From contig NZ_JAESDK010000005.1 in the NCBI RefSeq assembly GCF_019249245.1, forward strand, positions 1 to 64,000: 64,000 nucleotides of DNA. Reading direction: 5' to 3'. A program made the translations under genes and the position numbers. Origin of the DNA: Alteromonas lipotrueiana. GTDB taxonomy: Bacteria; Pseudomonadota; Gammaproteobacteria; Enterobacterales; Alteromonadaceae. This document shows positions 35,340 to 45,197 of this stretch, in pieces; position 1 is the stretch's first letter, and each line of letters starts with the position of its first letter. Under the pieces are notes generated by a model. It was not told the origin of the DNA. It was given only the letters and a program-made list of their open reading frames with translations, and made no database searches.

Positions 35340-36548
35340 TTATGCTCGCGTTAAAGCGCTTTGTTTCATTTGTTGTTCACGACTTCCCAGCAAAACTATC
35401 GCACTTCCTAATGCTATAATAGCGGCTAACCCAAAAGTAAGCTGTGCATTTGCTCCCTGGTCCCATAGCTGCCCGGCACCATAGTTCCCTACCGCTCCAC
35501 CCAACCCAAACGCGATAGAGATGTACAATGCCTGCCCGCGACTATGAAATTGTGCGGGTAAAAAACGGTGAATAAAGTGTACCGAGACTGCGTGTGTCAG
35601 TCCAAAGCTAAGTGCATGGATAAGCTGTGCGGCGATGACCACCCACACATAGTGGGCAAAACTGGCAAATGCATACCACCGGAGAGCGGTAAGCAGCATA
35701 CACACCATCAATAGCCACCAGATGCCAAAGCGTTGTATCAAACGTGCTGCAAGTAAGAATATGCCGACCTCAGCCGCCACCCCCAACGCAATTAGTAAAC
35801 CGGTTTGTTGTCCGGTGTAGTCCAAATCACGGAGATACAGCGCAAAAAATCCATAGTAAGGACCAAAGCTTACTTGTAGTAACGTAGCACTAAGAAGAAA
35901 AACCACAAAAGGCCGTCGGGTGACATAGCCCCATATCGAGCCAGCGGAAGTTACAGAGTGCCGGTCAATATCGGGCTGGCGAATAAACAGTGAGGCCACA
36001 AAGAGCGCGCTAAGCACCCCCATACTCACTATTACCGGTGTTTCTGAACTAAAGATATCGAGCGCTTTGCCTACCGCCACCGTAAAGACAATAAACCCTA
36101 TGCTGCCCCACAGTCGCACTTTGCCATAGCTGATGTTGGTAGGGGCTACAGCTTGCATGGTGATAACTTCAAGTTGAGGTAAGACCGCGGTCCAAAACAT
36201 CATCATTAAGCCAAATGATAGTGTCAGCCCCCAAAACCCTGAGAAATAAAAGACACTTACAAAGCAAATTGCACTTAACAGACAGCCAGTGCGCAAAATA
36301 AAGGCGGTTCGGCCGGTTTTATCAGCCAGACTCGCCCATAAAGATGGCCCTATAATTCGCGATAAGGTAATGACGGCAAACAAATTGCCGATATCCGCAG
36401 AACTAAAGCCGCGTCCATCTAAGAATATTCCCAGGTAGGGAACCAGAACGCCTAGCTGGCCGAAATACAATAAATAGGTCACGGCCAGCAATATAAAGTT
36501 AAGCGTACTGTGGGCAGATCCTTTTCCCTGAACTGAGGCTTTGTTCAC
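35340..36548 (-). CDS. MFS transporter (HcaT/MFS_1-like)
   Basis: The 402-residue protein has 12 hydrophobic segments and the MFS_1_like start (LNFILLAVTYLLYFGQLGVL, VPYLGIFLDGRGFSSADIG). The family includes phenylpropionate permease HcaT and other nucleoside or sugar carriers; substrate unknown. Its start lies three bases after the aroC stop, so it is transcribed with prmB and aroC. Confidence 0.85.
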   Translation of the reverse strand: MNKASVQGKGSAHSTLNFILLAVTYLLYFGQLGVLVPYLGIFLDGRGFSSADIGNLFAVITLSRIIGPSLWASLADKTGRTAFILRTGCLLSAICFVSVFYFSGFWGLTLSFGLMMMFWTAVLPQLEVITMQAVAPTNISYGKVRLWGSIGFIVFTVAVGKALDIFSSETPVIVSMGVLSALFVASLFIRQPDIDRHSVTSAGSIWGYVTRRPFVVFLLSATLLQVSFGPYYGFFALYLRDLDYTGQQTGLLIALGVAAEVGIFLLAARLIQRFGIWWLLMVCMLLTALRWYAFASFAHYVWVVIAAQLIHALSFGLTHAVSVHFIHRFLPAQFHSRGQALYISIAFGLGGAVGNYGAGQLWDQGANAQLTFGLAAIIALGSAIVLLGSREQQMKQSALTRA

Positions 36549-36551
36549 GCT

Positions 36552-37652
36552 TTAGTCTGCCTGCCCTGAAATATAAGGCGTATTGCTTTGCACATGAGCA
36601 TTTTGAGCACGATGACGTAAACAATGATCAAGTAACGTAATGGCTAACATAGCCTCAGCAATGGGCACAGCCCGTATCCCTACACAGGGGTCGTGACGGC
36701 CTTTGGTTACAATTTCAATTTCATTGCCATTTACATCTATGGTTTTACCGGGTACCGAAATACTCGACGTTGGTTTAAGTGCCATGTGTACCACGACATC
36801 CTGCCCCGAAGATATTCCCCCCAGTACGCCACCGGCATGATTGCTGGCAAAACCTCCAGAAGTTAAGGCATCGCGATGCTCACTGCCTTTTTGTTCAATT
36901 ACGCCAAAACCATCGCCTATTTCTACGCCTTTCACCGCATTGATCCCCATCATGGCGCTGGCGATATCCGCGTCGAGCCGGTCGAACACGGGCTCGCCCC
37001 AGCCCGCGGGGACTCCGCAAGCAACTACCGACACTTTAGCGCCAATAGAATCACCCGACTTTTTGAGGGTGCGCATGTAGTCATCCAACGCGTCAAGTTT
37101 GCTTTCATCGGGGCAAAAAAATGGGTTGGTGTTGGTTACCTTAGGATCTACCTGTTTAATTTTTATCGGCCCAAGCTGCGATAAATAACCGTGAATGTGC
37201 ACGCCAAAATAATCTTTGAGGTATTTTTTAGCAATGCCGCCTGCTGCCACGCGAATTGCTGTTTCACGGGCCGATGAACGCCCGCCGCCGCGATAATCCC
37301 GGGCGCCGTACTTTTGTTGATAGGTATAGTCTGCATGACCAGGACGAAACCGATCTTTTATGTCTGAATAATCCTGGCTGCGCTGATCTTTGTTTTTAAT
37401 TAACAGCCCGATGCTGGTACCCGTGGTTTTACCCTCAAATACCCCGGATAAAATTTGCACTTCGTCATCTTCACGACGCGCCGTGGTATAACGCGAGGTC
37501 CCGGGTTTACGCCGGTCTAAATCCACCTGCAAATCAGACTCGTTAATTTCAAGGCCCGGCGGACATCCATCGATAACTCCGCCAATAGCGATGCCGTGAC
37601 TTTCGCCAAATGTGGTTACGGTAAAAAGTTTACCAAAACTGTTTCCAGACAT
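36552..37652 (-). CDS. aroC: chorismate synthase
   Basis: The 366-residue protein shows [32 protein letters not shown] and [15 protein letters not shown], all signatures of AroC. It eliminates phosphate from EPSP to give chorismate, the last step of the shikimate pathway. The prmB-aroC order with smrB divergent is the usual gammaproteobacterial one. Confidence 0.97.
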   Translation of the reverse strand: MSGNSFGKLFTVTTFGESHGIAIGGVIDGCPPGLEINESDLQVDLDRRKPGTSRYTTARREDDEVQILSGVFEGKTTGTSIGLLIKNKDQRSQDYSDIKDRFRPGHADYTYQQKYGARDYRGGGRSSARETAIRVAAGGIAKKYLKDYFGVHIHGYLSQLGPIKIKQVDPKVTNTNPFFCPDESKLDALDDYMRTLKKSGDSIGAKVSVVACGVPAGWGEPVFDRLDADIASAMMGINAVKGVEIGDGFGVIEQKGSEHRDALTSGGFASNHAGGVLGGISSGQDVVVHMALKPTSSISVPGKTIDVNGNEIEIVTKGRHDPCVGIRAVPIAEAMLAITLLDHCLRHRAQNAHVQSNTPYISGQAD

Positions 37653-37655
37653 TGT

Positions 37656-38597
37656 TTAATGACTTTCCTTTGAATTAAAAAACTGAATCAGGGATTCTTT
37701 TGAAATCGCAAAAATACCATGGCCGCCTTGAGCAAAGCTCAGCCATTGTACCTCAAGTCCTGCAAAACGGTGCTGCATGTGTACTTCACTGTTTCCCACC
37801 TCGACAAACATCCAGCCACCCTCATTAAGATAGTCAGGCGCTTGTTTAAGCATGTGTTCGACTAAATCAAGGCCATCATTGCCTGCCGCTAAAGCCAGTT
37901 CTGGCTCGTGTTGAAACTCGTCGGGCAAGTCGGCCATATCTTCAGCATCAACATAGGGAGGGTTGGAAACAATGAGATCGTAGCGCTGGCCTTGTAAGCT
38001 GCTGAACAGATCCGATTCAATAGGATACACCCTGTCTGATAGTTGATGCTCCTGAATGTTCATATCTGCCACTTCAAGCGCTTCAGGACTTATATCAACC
38101 GCGTCAATTTGCGCATCCGGATACTGATGTGCTAAGGCTATGGCAATACATCCGCCACCGGTACACATATCTAAAATTGTTGCCGGAGACCCCGTCAGAA
38201 AAGGTTCAAAGCGACTTTCGATAAGCTCGGCAAATGGCGAACGGGGTATCAATACCCGTTCGTCGACATAAAATGGCAACCCACAAAACCAGGCTTCATT
38301 AGTAATATAAGGTAGTGGCAACCGAGTCTGAACCCGTTTTAAAACCAGCTCGGCAATCATTTCACGCTCGCTTTTGGTTAACCGCGCCGAAAACAAACCG
38401 TCTCCGGTCTGGGCAGGCAGGTTTTGGGGTAAATGCAAACCGTATAAAACCAACGAAACTGCTTCATCCCAGGCATTGTCGGTACCATGACCGAAATACA
38501 ATTGAGCATCATTGAATCGGCTAACCGACCAGCGCACCATATCTAATATACAGTGAAGATCGTTTATAGCTTCATCCAGATAAATTTTGTCTGTCAT
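37656..38597 (-). CDS. prmB: ribosomal protein L3 glutamine methyltransferase
   Basis: The 313-residue protein has the HemK-type methyltransferase motifs DMCTGGGCIAIALA and SNPPYVDAEDM. PrmB methylates a glutamine of ribosomal protein L3. It is followed by aroC after three bases, as in related genomes, and is divergent from smrB. Confidence 0.93.
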   Translation of the reverse strand: MTDKIYLDEAINDLHCILDMVRWSVSRFNDAQLYFGHGTDNAWDEAVSLVLYGLHLPQNLPAQTGDGLFSARLTKSEREMIAELVLKRVQTRLPLPYITNEAWFCGLPFYVDERVLIPRSPFAELIESRFEPFLTGSPATILDMCTGGGCIAIALAHQYPDAQIDAVDISPEALEVADMNIQEHQLSDRVYPIESDLFSSLQGQRYDLIVSNPPYVDAEDMADLPDEFQHEPELALAAGNDGLDLVEHMLKQAPDYLNEGGWMFVEVGNSEVHMQHRFAGLEVQWLSFAQGGHGIFAISKESLIQFFNSKESH

Positions 38598-38741
38598 CAG
38601 GCACCCGGTACATCCGCTAAAATAAAGCTGGTATCATACCCAAAGATAACCAGCGCGCCCATGACTAATTTGGCCGCACCGACACGAATTTGAACATATC
38701 CGGGCGCAACACAGGCAACGCTTCGTACAAAAAAGGTTAGC

Positions 38742-39305
38742 ATGGCAGACGATACTTTTGACAAGGGTTCACCAGACGAAGATTTTGCACTGTTTCGTGA
38801 AACCATGGGCGCGGTAAAGCCTTTATCACAAGATAAAGTAACCCCATACAAAACCCTTTCGTCTACACCCGCTCAAAAGGCGCGGCGACGCGATCAGGCT
38901 GAACAGCGACAGGCCACAGCAAGCTTTGCTTTTTCAGATATTTATCAGGCAGCTTTGCCTGAACAGGGACCCATGCGCTATTGCCGCGAGAATGTATCCA
39001 CCCACTACCTGAAACAATTGCGCCGGGGCGACTATTACCCTGAGCTGATTCTTGATTTACATGGCCTGACCCGTGAATCTGCCAAACTAGAGCTTAGCGC
39101 GTTATTGCATACCGCTCATAAACAATTGATTAACTGTGTGGGGGTGGTGCATGGCATTGGTTCAGGTGTGCTCAAGCGAGCTTTACCTCACTTATTGGTC
39201 CAGCATCCTCATGTTATGGCATTTCATCAGGCTCCCCTTGAACACGGGGGCCAGGGAGCGCTGCTGGTATTGGTAGAAACTGCCGAACCTACACATTTTA
39301 AATAA
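38742..39305 (+). CDS. smrB: endonuclease SmrB (Smr domain)
   Basis: The 187-residue protein has a C-terminal Smr domain: LILDLHGLTRESAKLELSAL, GVVHGIGSGVLKRALPHLL and the final GGQGALLVLVE. SmrB cleaves mRNA between collided ribosomes. Neighbour order with prmB-aroC is as in E. coli. Confidence 0.93.
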   Translation: MADDTFDKGSPDEDFALFRETMGAVKPLSQDKVTPYKTLSSTPAQKARRRDQAEQRQATASFAFSDIYQAALPEQGPMRYCRENVSTHYLKQLRRGDYYPELILDLHGLTRESAKLELSALLHTAHKQLINCVGVVHGIGSGVLKRALPHLLVQHPHVMAFHQAPLEHGGQGALLVLVETAEPTHFK

Positions 39306-39576
39306 TCCGCAAACTGCTGTGTGCTTGTTAAAACCTAGCGCGTTTTTGTTTTATTCAGTACGTTAGCCTACGCTATATCTTGAGTACTTGCTGGCCAGGT
39401 ACATCATTATTGCGTGGTATTGGCGAATCGACTTTCTTTTATGAATACAAGGCTATTGGTCAATGCTTCAGCATCGCGATAACTGGTTACCTTATTTTTT
39501 TGCCAACGTTAACTGACATTTAAAGCCTACCCATTAAAGCCTACCCGCAAAAGAAAATAAAAATACACAGTCGCTA
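39306..39576. other. gene-free stretch upstream of the Fur-like palindrome
   Basis: No gene seen. TTAAAGCCTACCC occurs twice with a 14-bp period at 39520-39546; the reverse of its core, GGGTAGG, recurs at 39662-39668 inside the candidate small RNA. Confidence 0.4.
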
Positions 39577-39599
39577 TTGCAAATCATTATCATTTGCAA
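39577..39599. promoter_or_regulatory. orphan Fur-like palindrome
   Basis: TTGCAAAT-CATTATC-ATTTGCAA is a perfect 8-bp dyad. Inside it TGCAAAT-C-ATTATCA matches the Fur 7-1-7 pattern at 12 of 14 positions. No iron gene follows directly. A weak promoter can be drawn through it: TTGCAA at 39577-39582, 17 bases, then TAACCT at 39600-39605, so a bound Fur would block it. Confidence 0.65.
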
Positions 39600-39611
39600 T
39601 AACCTGAGTTT

Positions 39612-39697
39612 GCCTGTTTGGCGTTAAGGTGATTTAACGGTCTTGGCTTAACGCCCGTGCTGGGTAGGTGTGTGGTGCGCTTGCTCAGCCCTTTTTT
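39612..39697 (+). ncRNA. candidate iron-regulated small RNA
   Basis: Downstream of the Fur-like palindrome the plus strand can fold into GGCGTTAAG-18 bases-CTTAACGCC (39620-39655, perfect 9-bp stem). A weaker 6-bp stem with one G-U pair follows (GCTGGG with CTCAGC), then CC and a T-run at 39692-39697. The predicted length is about 86 nt. It contains TTGCTCA, a heptamer also found in the RyhB core, but that is too short to claim homology. The T-run overlaps the end of the convergent transglycosylase gene. Start and function are inferred. Confidence 0.4.
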
Positions 39698-40328
39698 ACG
39701 TAAACAACCGCATAAACCAGTTTTTCTTTAAGTCTTCTTCGCAGGTCTTTAACTGTGAGGCGTAACGAAGCGAGCGTGACTTTACTTTAGAAGCAACTTT
39801 TTTCAACCAGGGTTTACGATCGTAACTTCGACGTTTGTAGCCGCCCCACCCTTCGTGATAATTCAAATACTGTGCGTAAGCGTCCCATTTTGAGGTGCCG
39901 TTTATCAAATAGGCTTTATAAATAAACCAGCCCATAAAATCCATGGCATCGTCAAAGTCGTCGCGGTCAGCCCAGCTATTGCCGGTTTCATTGATATAAT
40001 CGCTCCAGGTCATGGTTTTAGCCTGGGAATAACCGTAGGCGGTACTTACCCGTCCCCAAGGAATCAAGCCAAAAAAAACATAATCTCTGGGGGGTAAAGC
40101 GTTGTGTCTGAAAGAGCTTTCCTGATACATCATCGCCATAGGAACATGGATAGGAACCCCCCACTTATCGCGAGAGTCGGCTGCCGCATCGTACCAGTCA
40201 TTTTTTTCGTCAAAGATTTTGCAAATGTTACTAATATCTTTAGGCGGTGCGGTAGCGCAACTTGTTAATAGTAAGCAAGCCAGCCCTGCTACAAAAAACT
40301 GATAAATAGATTTGAACTTTTCTGACAT
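39696..40328 (-). CDS. lytic transglycosylase-like lipoprotein (SLT domain)
   Basis: The 210-residue protein starts at ATG 40328, giving a lipobox (AGLACLLLTSC). The body has VPMAMMYQESSFRHNA, with the likely catalytic Glu, and later YGYSQAKTMTW, as in SLT-type transglycosylases. It probably cleaves peptidoglycan glycan strands at the outer membrane. A longer frame reaching into the gshA end has no support. Confidence 0.82.
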   Translation of the reverse strand: MSEKFKSIYQFFVAGLACLLLTSCATAPPKDISNICKIFDEKNDWYDAAADSRDKWGVPIHVPMAMMYQESSFRHNALPPRDYVFFGLIPWGRVSTAYGYSQAKTMTWSDYINETGNSWADRDDFDDAMDFMGWFIYKAYLINGTSKWDAYAQYLNYHEGWGGYKRRSYDRKPWLKKVASKVKSRSLRYASQLKTCEEDLKKNWFMRLFT

Positions 40329-40381
40329 CGCGTGTCCAAACAATTGTTCTAGCAAAATGTGTGTTTCCCTGGAACGCTTTG

Positions 40382-40410
40382 AACGCCTGACATTGTCAGG
40401 CGTTTTTTTT
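40382..40410 (+). terminator. terminator-like hairpin at the gshA 3' end, plus-strand polarity
   Basis: AACGCCTGAC-ATT-GTCAGGCGTT is a perfect 10-bp stem followed by eight T residues on the plus strand. It covers the gshA stop codon, but the T-run is on the strand opposite to gshA and the transglycosylase gene. It would stop antisense transcription; as a plain stem it may also protect the gshA mRNA end. Confidence 0.55.
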
Positions 40411-41994
40411 CGCCGGCGGTTCATTGAAATAATTACGAATAAATGTTTCAAAGTCCTCCTCGTCAGCGTCTTCAATCTTTTTTTGTGCCTGCAACGAAGA
40501 TTTCGCCAGCTCTTGAAAGTCGTTCTCATTCTGGTGAGTATAATCTAGCTTAGCATAAGCCTGGGCATATTCTTTGGCCAGCAAAAGTCCTAATGCAGAA
40601 TTATCAGCATCATCTTTTAGCAGCATGTCCATAATTTGCCCTGAAGGCGTTTTTGCCGGATCCGCTAACTTAGCGCGTTCCACGGCCACCGCGGTAGTGT
40701 AGTTTTGGGTATCGTAGGCATTATCAAAAATGGCGGCGACTTGTTCAAACTTATCAAACAGCTCTGCGGCCCAATGCAGCATTGTAACCTCGTTACCCTG
40801 ATGGCTTAGCGTTAATTCAGGATCGCGGCCTTCCAATACCACTTTGTTCATATTATCGCGGGCGGTAGCAATGGTTTCTAAGGTCAACTCTTCACTGGGC
40901 ATTAACAAGCAGGTAACCAGATACACATCTAAAAAGTCCATCTGCTGTTGGTCAATACCATTAGGGTCGAACGGATTAATGTCTAACGCGCGTACCTCTA
41001 TATAACTAATACCACGACGCACCAGAGCATCAGAGGGTTTTTCCATCGCTTGTGTGGGTTGCTTTGGACGAATCGGTGCATACAATTCGTTTTCAATTTG
41101 CAAAATATTGTGACTCAGTTGTTGCCAGTGCCCCTCTTCTCCCGCGGCATATTGACTAAAACGGGTTGACGGTCGTTGCATGGCATCACGCAACAAACGT
41201 ACGTAGTTATCAAGTTCGTTGTAACAAATCTCAAGGGATGACTGTTCTGCGTTGGTATAACCCAAATCACTCATTCGCAGAGAAGTTGCATAAGGCATGT
41301 AGTACGTACCTTTACCCACTTTTTTGAAAGGAAGCTTATGTTCTTTACCTTTTAAAAATGAGCTACACAACGCAGGGGATGCCCCGAATAAATAAGGAAT
41401 TAACCAACATGTGCGACGATAGTTACGAATAAGGGCAAAATAATCCGCATCAATTTGTTGTTGAGAAGGCGATGTATTATGCAGCTGCGCCCACTGCTTC
41501 CAAAAATCGGCAGATAAAGAAAAGTTAAAATGAACGCCTGAGATGGCCTGCATCATACTGCCATAGCGGTTTTTTAAACCAATACGATAGACCTGCTTCA
41601 TTTTACCTACATTGGAAGAACCAAAATTAGCGATAGGAATACCGTTATCGTCATCAATAAAGCAAGGCATACTCATTGGCCAAAGCAATTCGTTATCAAG
41701 CTTACTAAGTACAAATTTGTGGATATCATTTAACTGCTCTACGGTCGTTTTTGACGATTCAGCAGGGGGAGTGATAAATTCAAGCAAAGACTCTGAAAAG
41801 TCTGTGGTAATACTTTCGTGGGTTAACGCCGAACCCAACACCTTGGGGTGCTCAGCCTGAGACAGGGCGCCACTGGGTTTAATTCGCAGTCCTTCACGTT
41901 CTACCCCACGTTTAATTTGAGTCAGGCTTTTGGCAAAACCGGAAGATTGCAAGGCAGCCAGGCGCTGCTCGAAGTTCAGTTCAGTCACAGTCAA
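40396..41994 (-). CDS. gshA: glutamate-cysteine ligase
   Basis: The 532-residue protein matches the gammaproteobacterial GshA type: GVEREGLRI near residue 30, ESITTDFSESLLEFITPP and later RGISYIEVRALDINPFDPNG. It makes gamma-glutamylcysteine, the first step of glutathione synthesis. Length is close to the E. coli enzyme (518). A neighbouring hairpin overlaps its stop. Confidence 0.96.
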   Translation of the reverse strand: MTVTELNFEQRLAALQSSGFAKSLTQIKRGVEREGLRIKPSGALSQAEHPKVLGSALTHESITTDFSESLLEFITPPAESSKTTVEQLNDIHKFVLSKLDNELLWPMSMPCFIDDDNGIPIANFGSSNVGKMKQVYRIGLKNRYGSMMQAISGVHFNFSLSADFWKQWAQLHNTSPSQQQIDADYFALIRNYRRTCWLIPYLFGASPALCSSFLKGKEHKLPFKKVGKGTYYMPYATSLRMSDLGYTNAEQSSLEICYNELDNYVRLLRDAMQRPSTRFSQYAAGEEGHWQQLSHNILQIENELYAPIRPKQPTQAMEKPSDALVRRGISYIEVRALDINPFDPNGIDQQQMDFLDVYLVTCLLMPSEELTLETIATARDNMNKVVLEGRDPELTLSHQGNEVTMLHWAAELFDKFEQVAAIFDNAYDTQNYTTAVAVERAKLADPAKTPSGQIMDMLLKDDADNSALGLLLAKEYAQAYAKLDYTHQNENDFQELAKSSLQAQKKIEDADEEDFETFIRNYFNEPPAKKNA

Positions 41995-42087
41995 ATCTTC
42001 ATCCGTTTATTTAAAATGCTCAACCCAAATAAGGCTGAGCATAAACAAATCAATTGTGGCGCACCGACTATACGATGAACCGCGTAT

Positions 42088-44970
42088 TTATGGTGTTAAT
42101 TGGCGACGGCTATTATCCTGTAGCGACAACTCGACAATTGGCATATTCAAACCCTGAAGCTGTGACAATACCGCCTTTTTATTACCCACCACAACTATCT
42201 GCAATTGTTCAGGCGCAAGCTGTTGAGCCGCCAATGTATTTAGCTCTTTTAAAGAAATATTTTTTATAATCTTTAATTGCTCAGTACGATAGTCGGTTGG
42301 CAAATCGTAAGCCAGTAACTGACTTAAAAAGCGAGCCTTACTGCTAGGGGTTTCATAGTCTAATGCATCGCCTAAGGTAAATGCATTGCGCATAAATGCC
42401 AGCTCTTCAGAAGTCATGCCCGAGGCTTTATAGCGACGTATCTCGTTCAGTATTTCAGTAATTCCGGCCGCGGTATTTTCACCGTTAAGGTCGGCACTGG
42501 CTTCAAACCATCCAATTGTTTTGCCCCCTACAAAGGCGGTGCCGGCACCGTAGGTATAGCCTTTATCTTCGCGCAAGTTTAAGTTTATACGACTATTAAA
42601 CGCGCCTCCCAGTGCAAAGTTCATCAACTTCGATTTAAAATAGTCTCCGGTTGCATCAAATAATGGACCTCGACGGACCAATTTTACAACCGATTGCACG
42701 CTATCAGGCTTGTCTACCAGATATATGCTCTGCTGCTGATTTTCAGGAAACGCGGTAAATTGTTCTAATTCGTATTCTGACCCCTGCCACTGGGTTAAAA
42801 AAGAAAAATGTTGTTTTACCTCAGCTTCAGACAAATCGCTAACCACCACTGCGTGAGCCTTAGTGGGTGAATAATACTGCTGGTAATAGGCTTTTAAATC
42901 ATTTAGCTCAATGTTAGCAATAGATTCAAGCGTTCCTTCATCGGGCATACTTACCCTGTTATTAGCGCCAAACAGAAGTAAATCACGCGCTCTTGAAGCA
43001 AGTGCCGCACTATTTTTAAGTTGTTGCTGCATGCTTTGGAGTAACTGTCCTTTCAGTCTTGTAAAGTCTGCGTCTGAAAAGGCCGGACGATATAGCTTTT
43101 CTTCTAAAAGCGCGAGCGTAGGCTGTAAGTTTTTAGTTAACGCTGACACCTTGACCTGGGTATAACGTCCTTCGCTACTAAAGTGAATTTGACTTCCTAA
43201 TTTAGCCAGCTCATTCGCCAGTGTTTCGTTTGAATAATTTTCGGTCGACTCGTTCATCATCATGGCGGTCAATGCTGCAGTACCGGCTTTTTCAAGCGGA
43301 TCCATAATAACCCCGCCTTCCATTCGTAAGGTAAAAGTGACCGTGGGGGTTTCGCTACTGGTGATGCCCAACAAGGGAATATCATTAGGTAGCTGGGTTT
43401 CCCAGAACGACGGAACGGTGACTATAGGTGCCGGGCCTGCATCCGGGACCACCGAACGATTGAACGTGTCCGGCTTAGGAGCAGCAGTTATCTGTGAAGT
43501 GGTATCTGAGGATTCTATATTACGCTCTGGCACAGTAAAGTTTTGTGGTTTAACAGCCAGTTTAGTACGGCCTTTTGGCACCACGCTTAAATAAACACCA
43601 TGTCCTTTTTTGATATATTTACGATAAACCCGCATCACATCATTGGCCGTAACTTCGTTATAGCGCTTGATATCTTCGGAGATGAGATCTGGCTGATTTT
43701 GAAAAGTTTGTCCGCTCGCCAATGCCGAAACTTTGCCGGCGACGCTTTGAAGACCAAATACGGTGGAAGCTTCTATTGATGCTTTTGTTCTGGCCAGGTC
43801 ATCGGGCTTCACACCACGTTCTTCAAACTCGCTTAATGTTTGCGCGATAAGCTGATTAAGCTGGGCCAGATCTTTTGTTTTGGCCGGATTCGCAAGCGCC
43901 AGTATTTGAAATTCACAGGCCAGCTCTTTGCAAGGATGATTGACCCCTGCCTGTACGGCCACCCCGGCCTTTACCAGATTTTTATACAATAAGGACGTTT
44001 TACCTCCCCCCAAAATGTTTGATAAAACATCAAGGGGTGCTTCGTCTTCGTGACGGGCGTAAACCGTTGGGTAGGTAATTTGCAATAATGGCAGGTGCAC
44101 ATTATCTTGCAAGGTAATATACCGGTCTTGCGCTAAAGTGACGGGCTCAGGTTGCGCACTTTCTACTGCCGGCCCTTTTGCTATGGGCCCAAAATACTGT
44201 TCGACCCACGCTTTTGTCTGCGCAATATCAATATCACCGCCAATGGTCAAAACCGCATTGTTAGGTCCATACCAGCGCTTAAAAAATGCTTTCAGATCGT
44301 TTACATCAACCCGGTCCAGGTCGGCCACATAGCCAATGGGTAACCAGGAATACGGATGACCAGATGGATAAAGTGCTTCAACGGTTCGTTCGTGACGCAA
44401 CCCATACGGTTGGTTGTCTACCCGCTGGGCCCGTTCATTTTTAACGGTTTCACGCTGATTTTCAAATTTTTGCTGGTCAACTGCCGGCAATAAATACCCC
44501 ATACGATCCGCTTCTAGCCATAACACTTTTTCAAGCTGATTAGCCGGTACACTGGCATAATAATTAGTGCGATCGTTGTTTGTAGAGCCGTTTAAATTGC
44601 CCCCCGCTTCAGTAACAATCTGGAAATGCTGTTCGTCGGCGACATTTTGCGACCCCTGAAACATCATATGTTCAAAAAAATGCGCAAAGCCTGATTTACC
44701 TGGCTCTTCGCGCGCCGACCCCACATGATAAGTCACATCTACATGTACCAATGGGTCAGAATTATCTTCATGTAAAATAACTACCAGGCCATTATCCAGC
44801 TCATAGCGCTGATAATTAATACTCACTGCGGATTTTTCAGCGGCAGCAGTTGACTCTATGGTGCTCGAATTGCCAGACTTTGATTGAGAGTTGCTTTGTT
44901 GCTGACAAGCTCCTAACAATAATAAGCTACTTATCATTGCAGAAATGGTAAAAACAGGGGTTAACGACAT
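42088..44970 (-). CDS. M16 family zinc metallopeptidase, lipoprotein (two-module, pitrilysin-type)
   Basis: About 960 residues from ATG 44970, with a lipobox (LLLLGAC). The N-terminal module has the inverted zinc motif HFFEHMMF and the distal Glu region ETVKNERAQR. A second, inactive-looking M16 module fills the C-terminal half, with RGPLFDATGDYFKSKLMNFA and DKGYTYG. Such proteases degrade peptides in the envelope. The gene is downstream of nothing obvious and upstream of gshA with a 93-base gap. Confidence 0.92.
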   Translation of the reverse strand: MSLTPVFTISAMISSLLLLGACQQQSNSQSKSGNSSTIESTAAAEKSAVSINYQRYELDNGLVVILHEDNSDPLVHVDVTYHVGSAREEPGKSGFAHFFEHMMFQGSQNVADEQHFQIVTEAGGNLNGSTNNDRTNYYASVPANQLEKVLWLEADRMGYLLPAVDQQKFENQRETVKNERAQRVDNQPYGLRHERTVEALYPSGHPYSWLPIGYVADLDRVDVNDLKAFFKRWYGPNNAVLTIGGDIDIAQTKAWVEQYFGPIAKGPAVESAQPEPVTLAQDRYITLQDNVHLPLLQITYPTVYARHEDEAPLDVLSNILGGGKTSLLYKNLVKAGVAVQAGVNHPCKELACEFQILALANPAKTKDLAQLNQLIAQTLSEFEERGVKPDDLARTKASIEASTVFGLQSVAGKVSALASGQTFQNQPDLISEDIKRYNEVTANDVMRVYRKYIKKGHGVYLSVVPKGRTKLAVKPQNFTVPERNIESSDTTSQITAAPKPDTFNRSVVPDAGPAPIVTVPSFWETQLPNDIPLLGITSSETPTVTFTLRMEGGVIMDPLEKAGTAALTAMMMNESTENYSNETLANELAKLGSQIHFSSEGRYTQVKVSALTKNLQPTLALLEEKLYRPAFSDADFTRLKGQLLQSMQQQLKNSAALASRARDLLLFGANNRVSMPDEGTLESIANIELNDLKAYYQQYYSPTKAHAVVVSDLSEAEVKQHFSFLTQWQGSEYELEQFTAFPENQQQSIYLVDKPDSVQSVVKLVRRGPLFDATGDYFKSKLMNFALGGAFNSRINLNLREDKGYTYGAGTAFVGGKTIGWFEASADLNGENTAAGITEILNEIRRYKASGMTSEELAFMRNAFTLGDALDYETPSSKARFLSQLLAYDLPTDYRTEQLKIIKNISLKELNTLAAQQLAPEQLQIVVVGNKKAVLSQLQGLNMPIVELSLQDNSRRQLTP

Positions 44971-45197
44971 TTTACTTCCTTTTATATAATGTTGTTTTGT
45001 GAATTTCCCCGAAACACACAAAGAGTTGCTCTTGCAACCTGCCGCTGAATTACGGGGGGTTACAAAAATGTCACTGAGCCAGCAGTTATGGTCAGATTAC
45101 CAGAATATCAGGTAAATGGCCTTAGCTCATCCAACTGAAATGTATCAATTTGTCGCAGCTTGCCCTACAATTTGCTAATAAGGTACAAGGAAAAATC

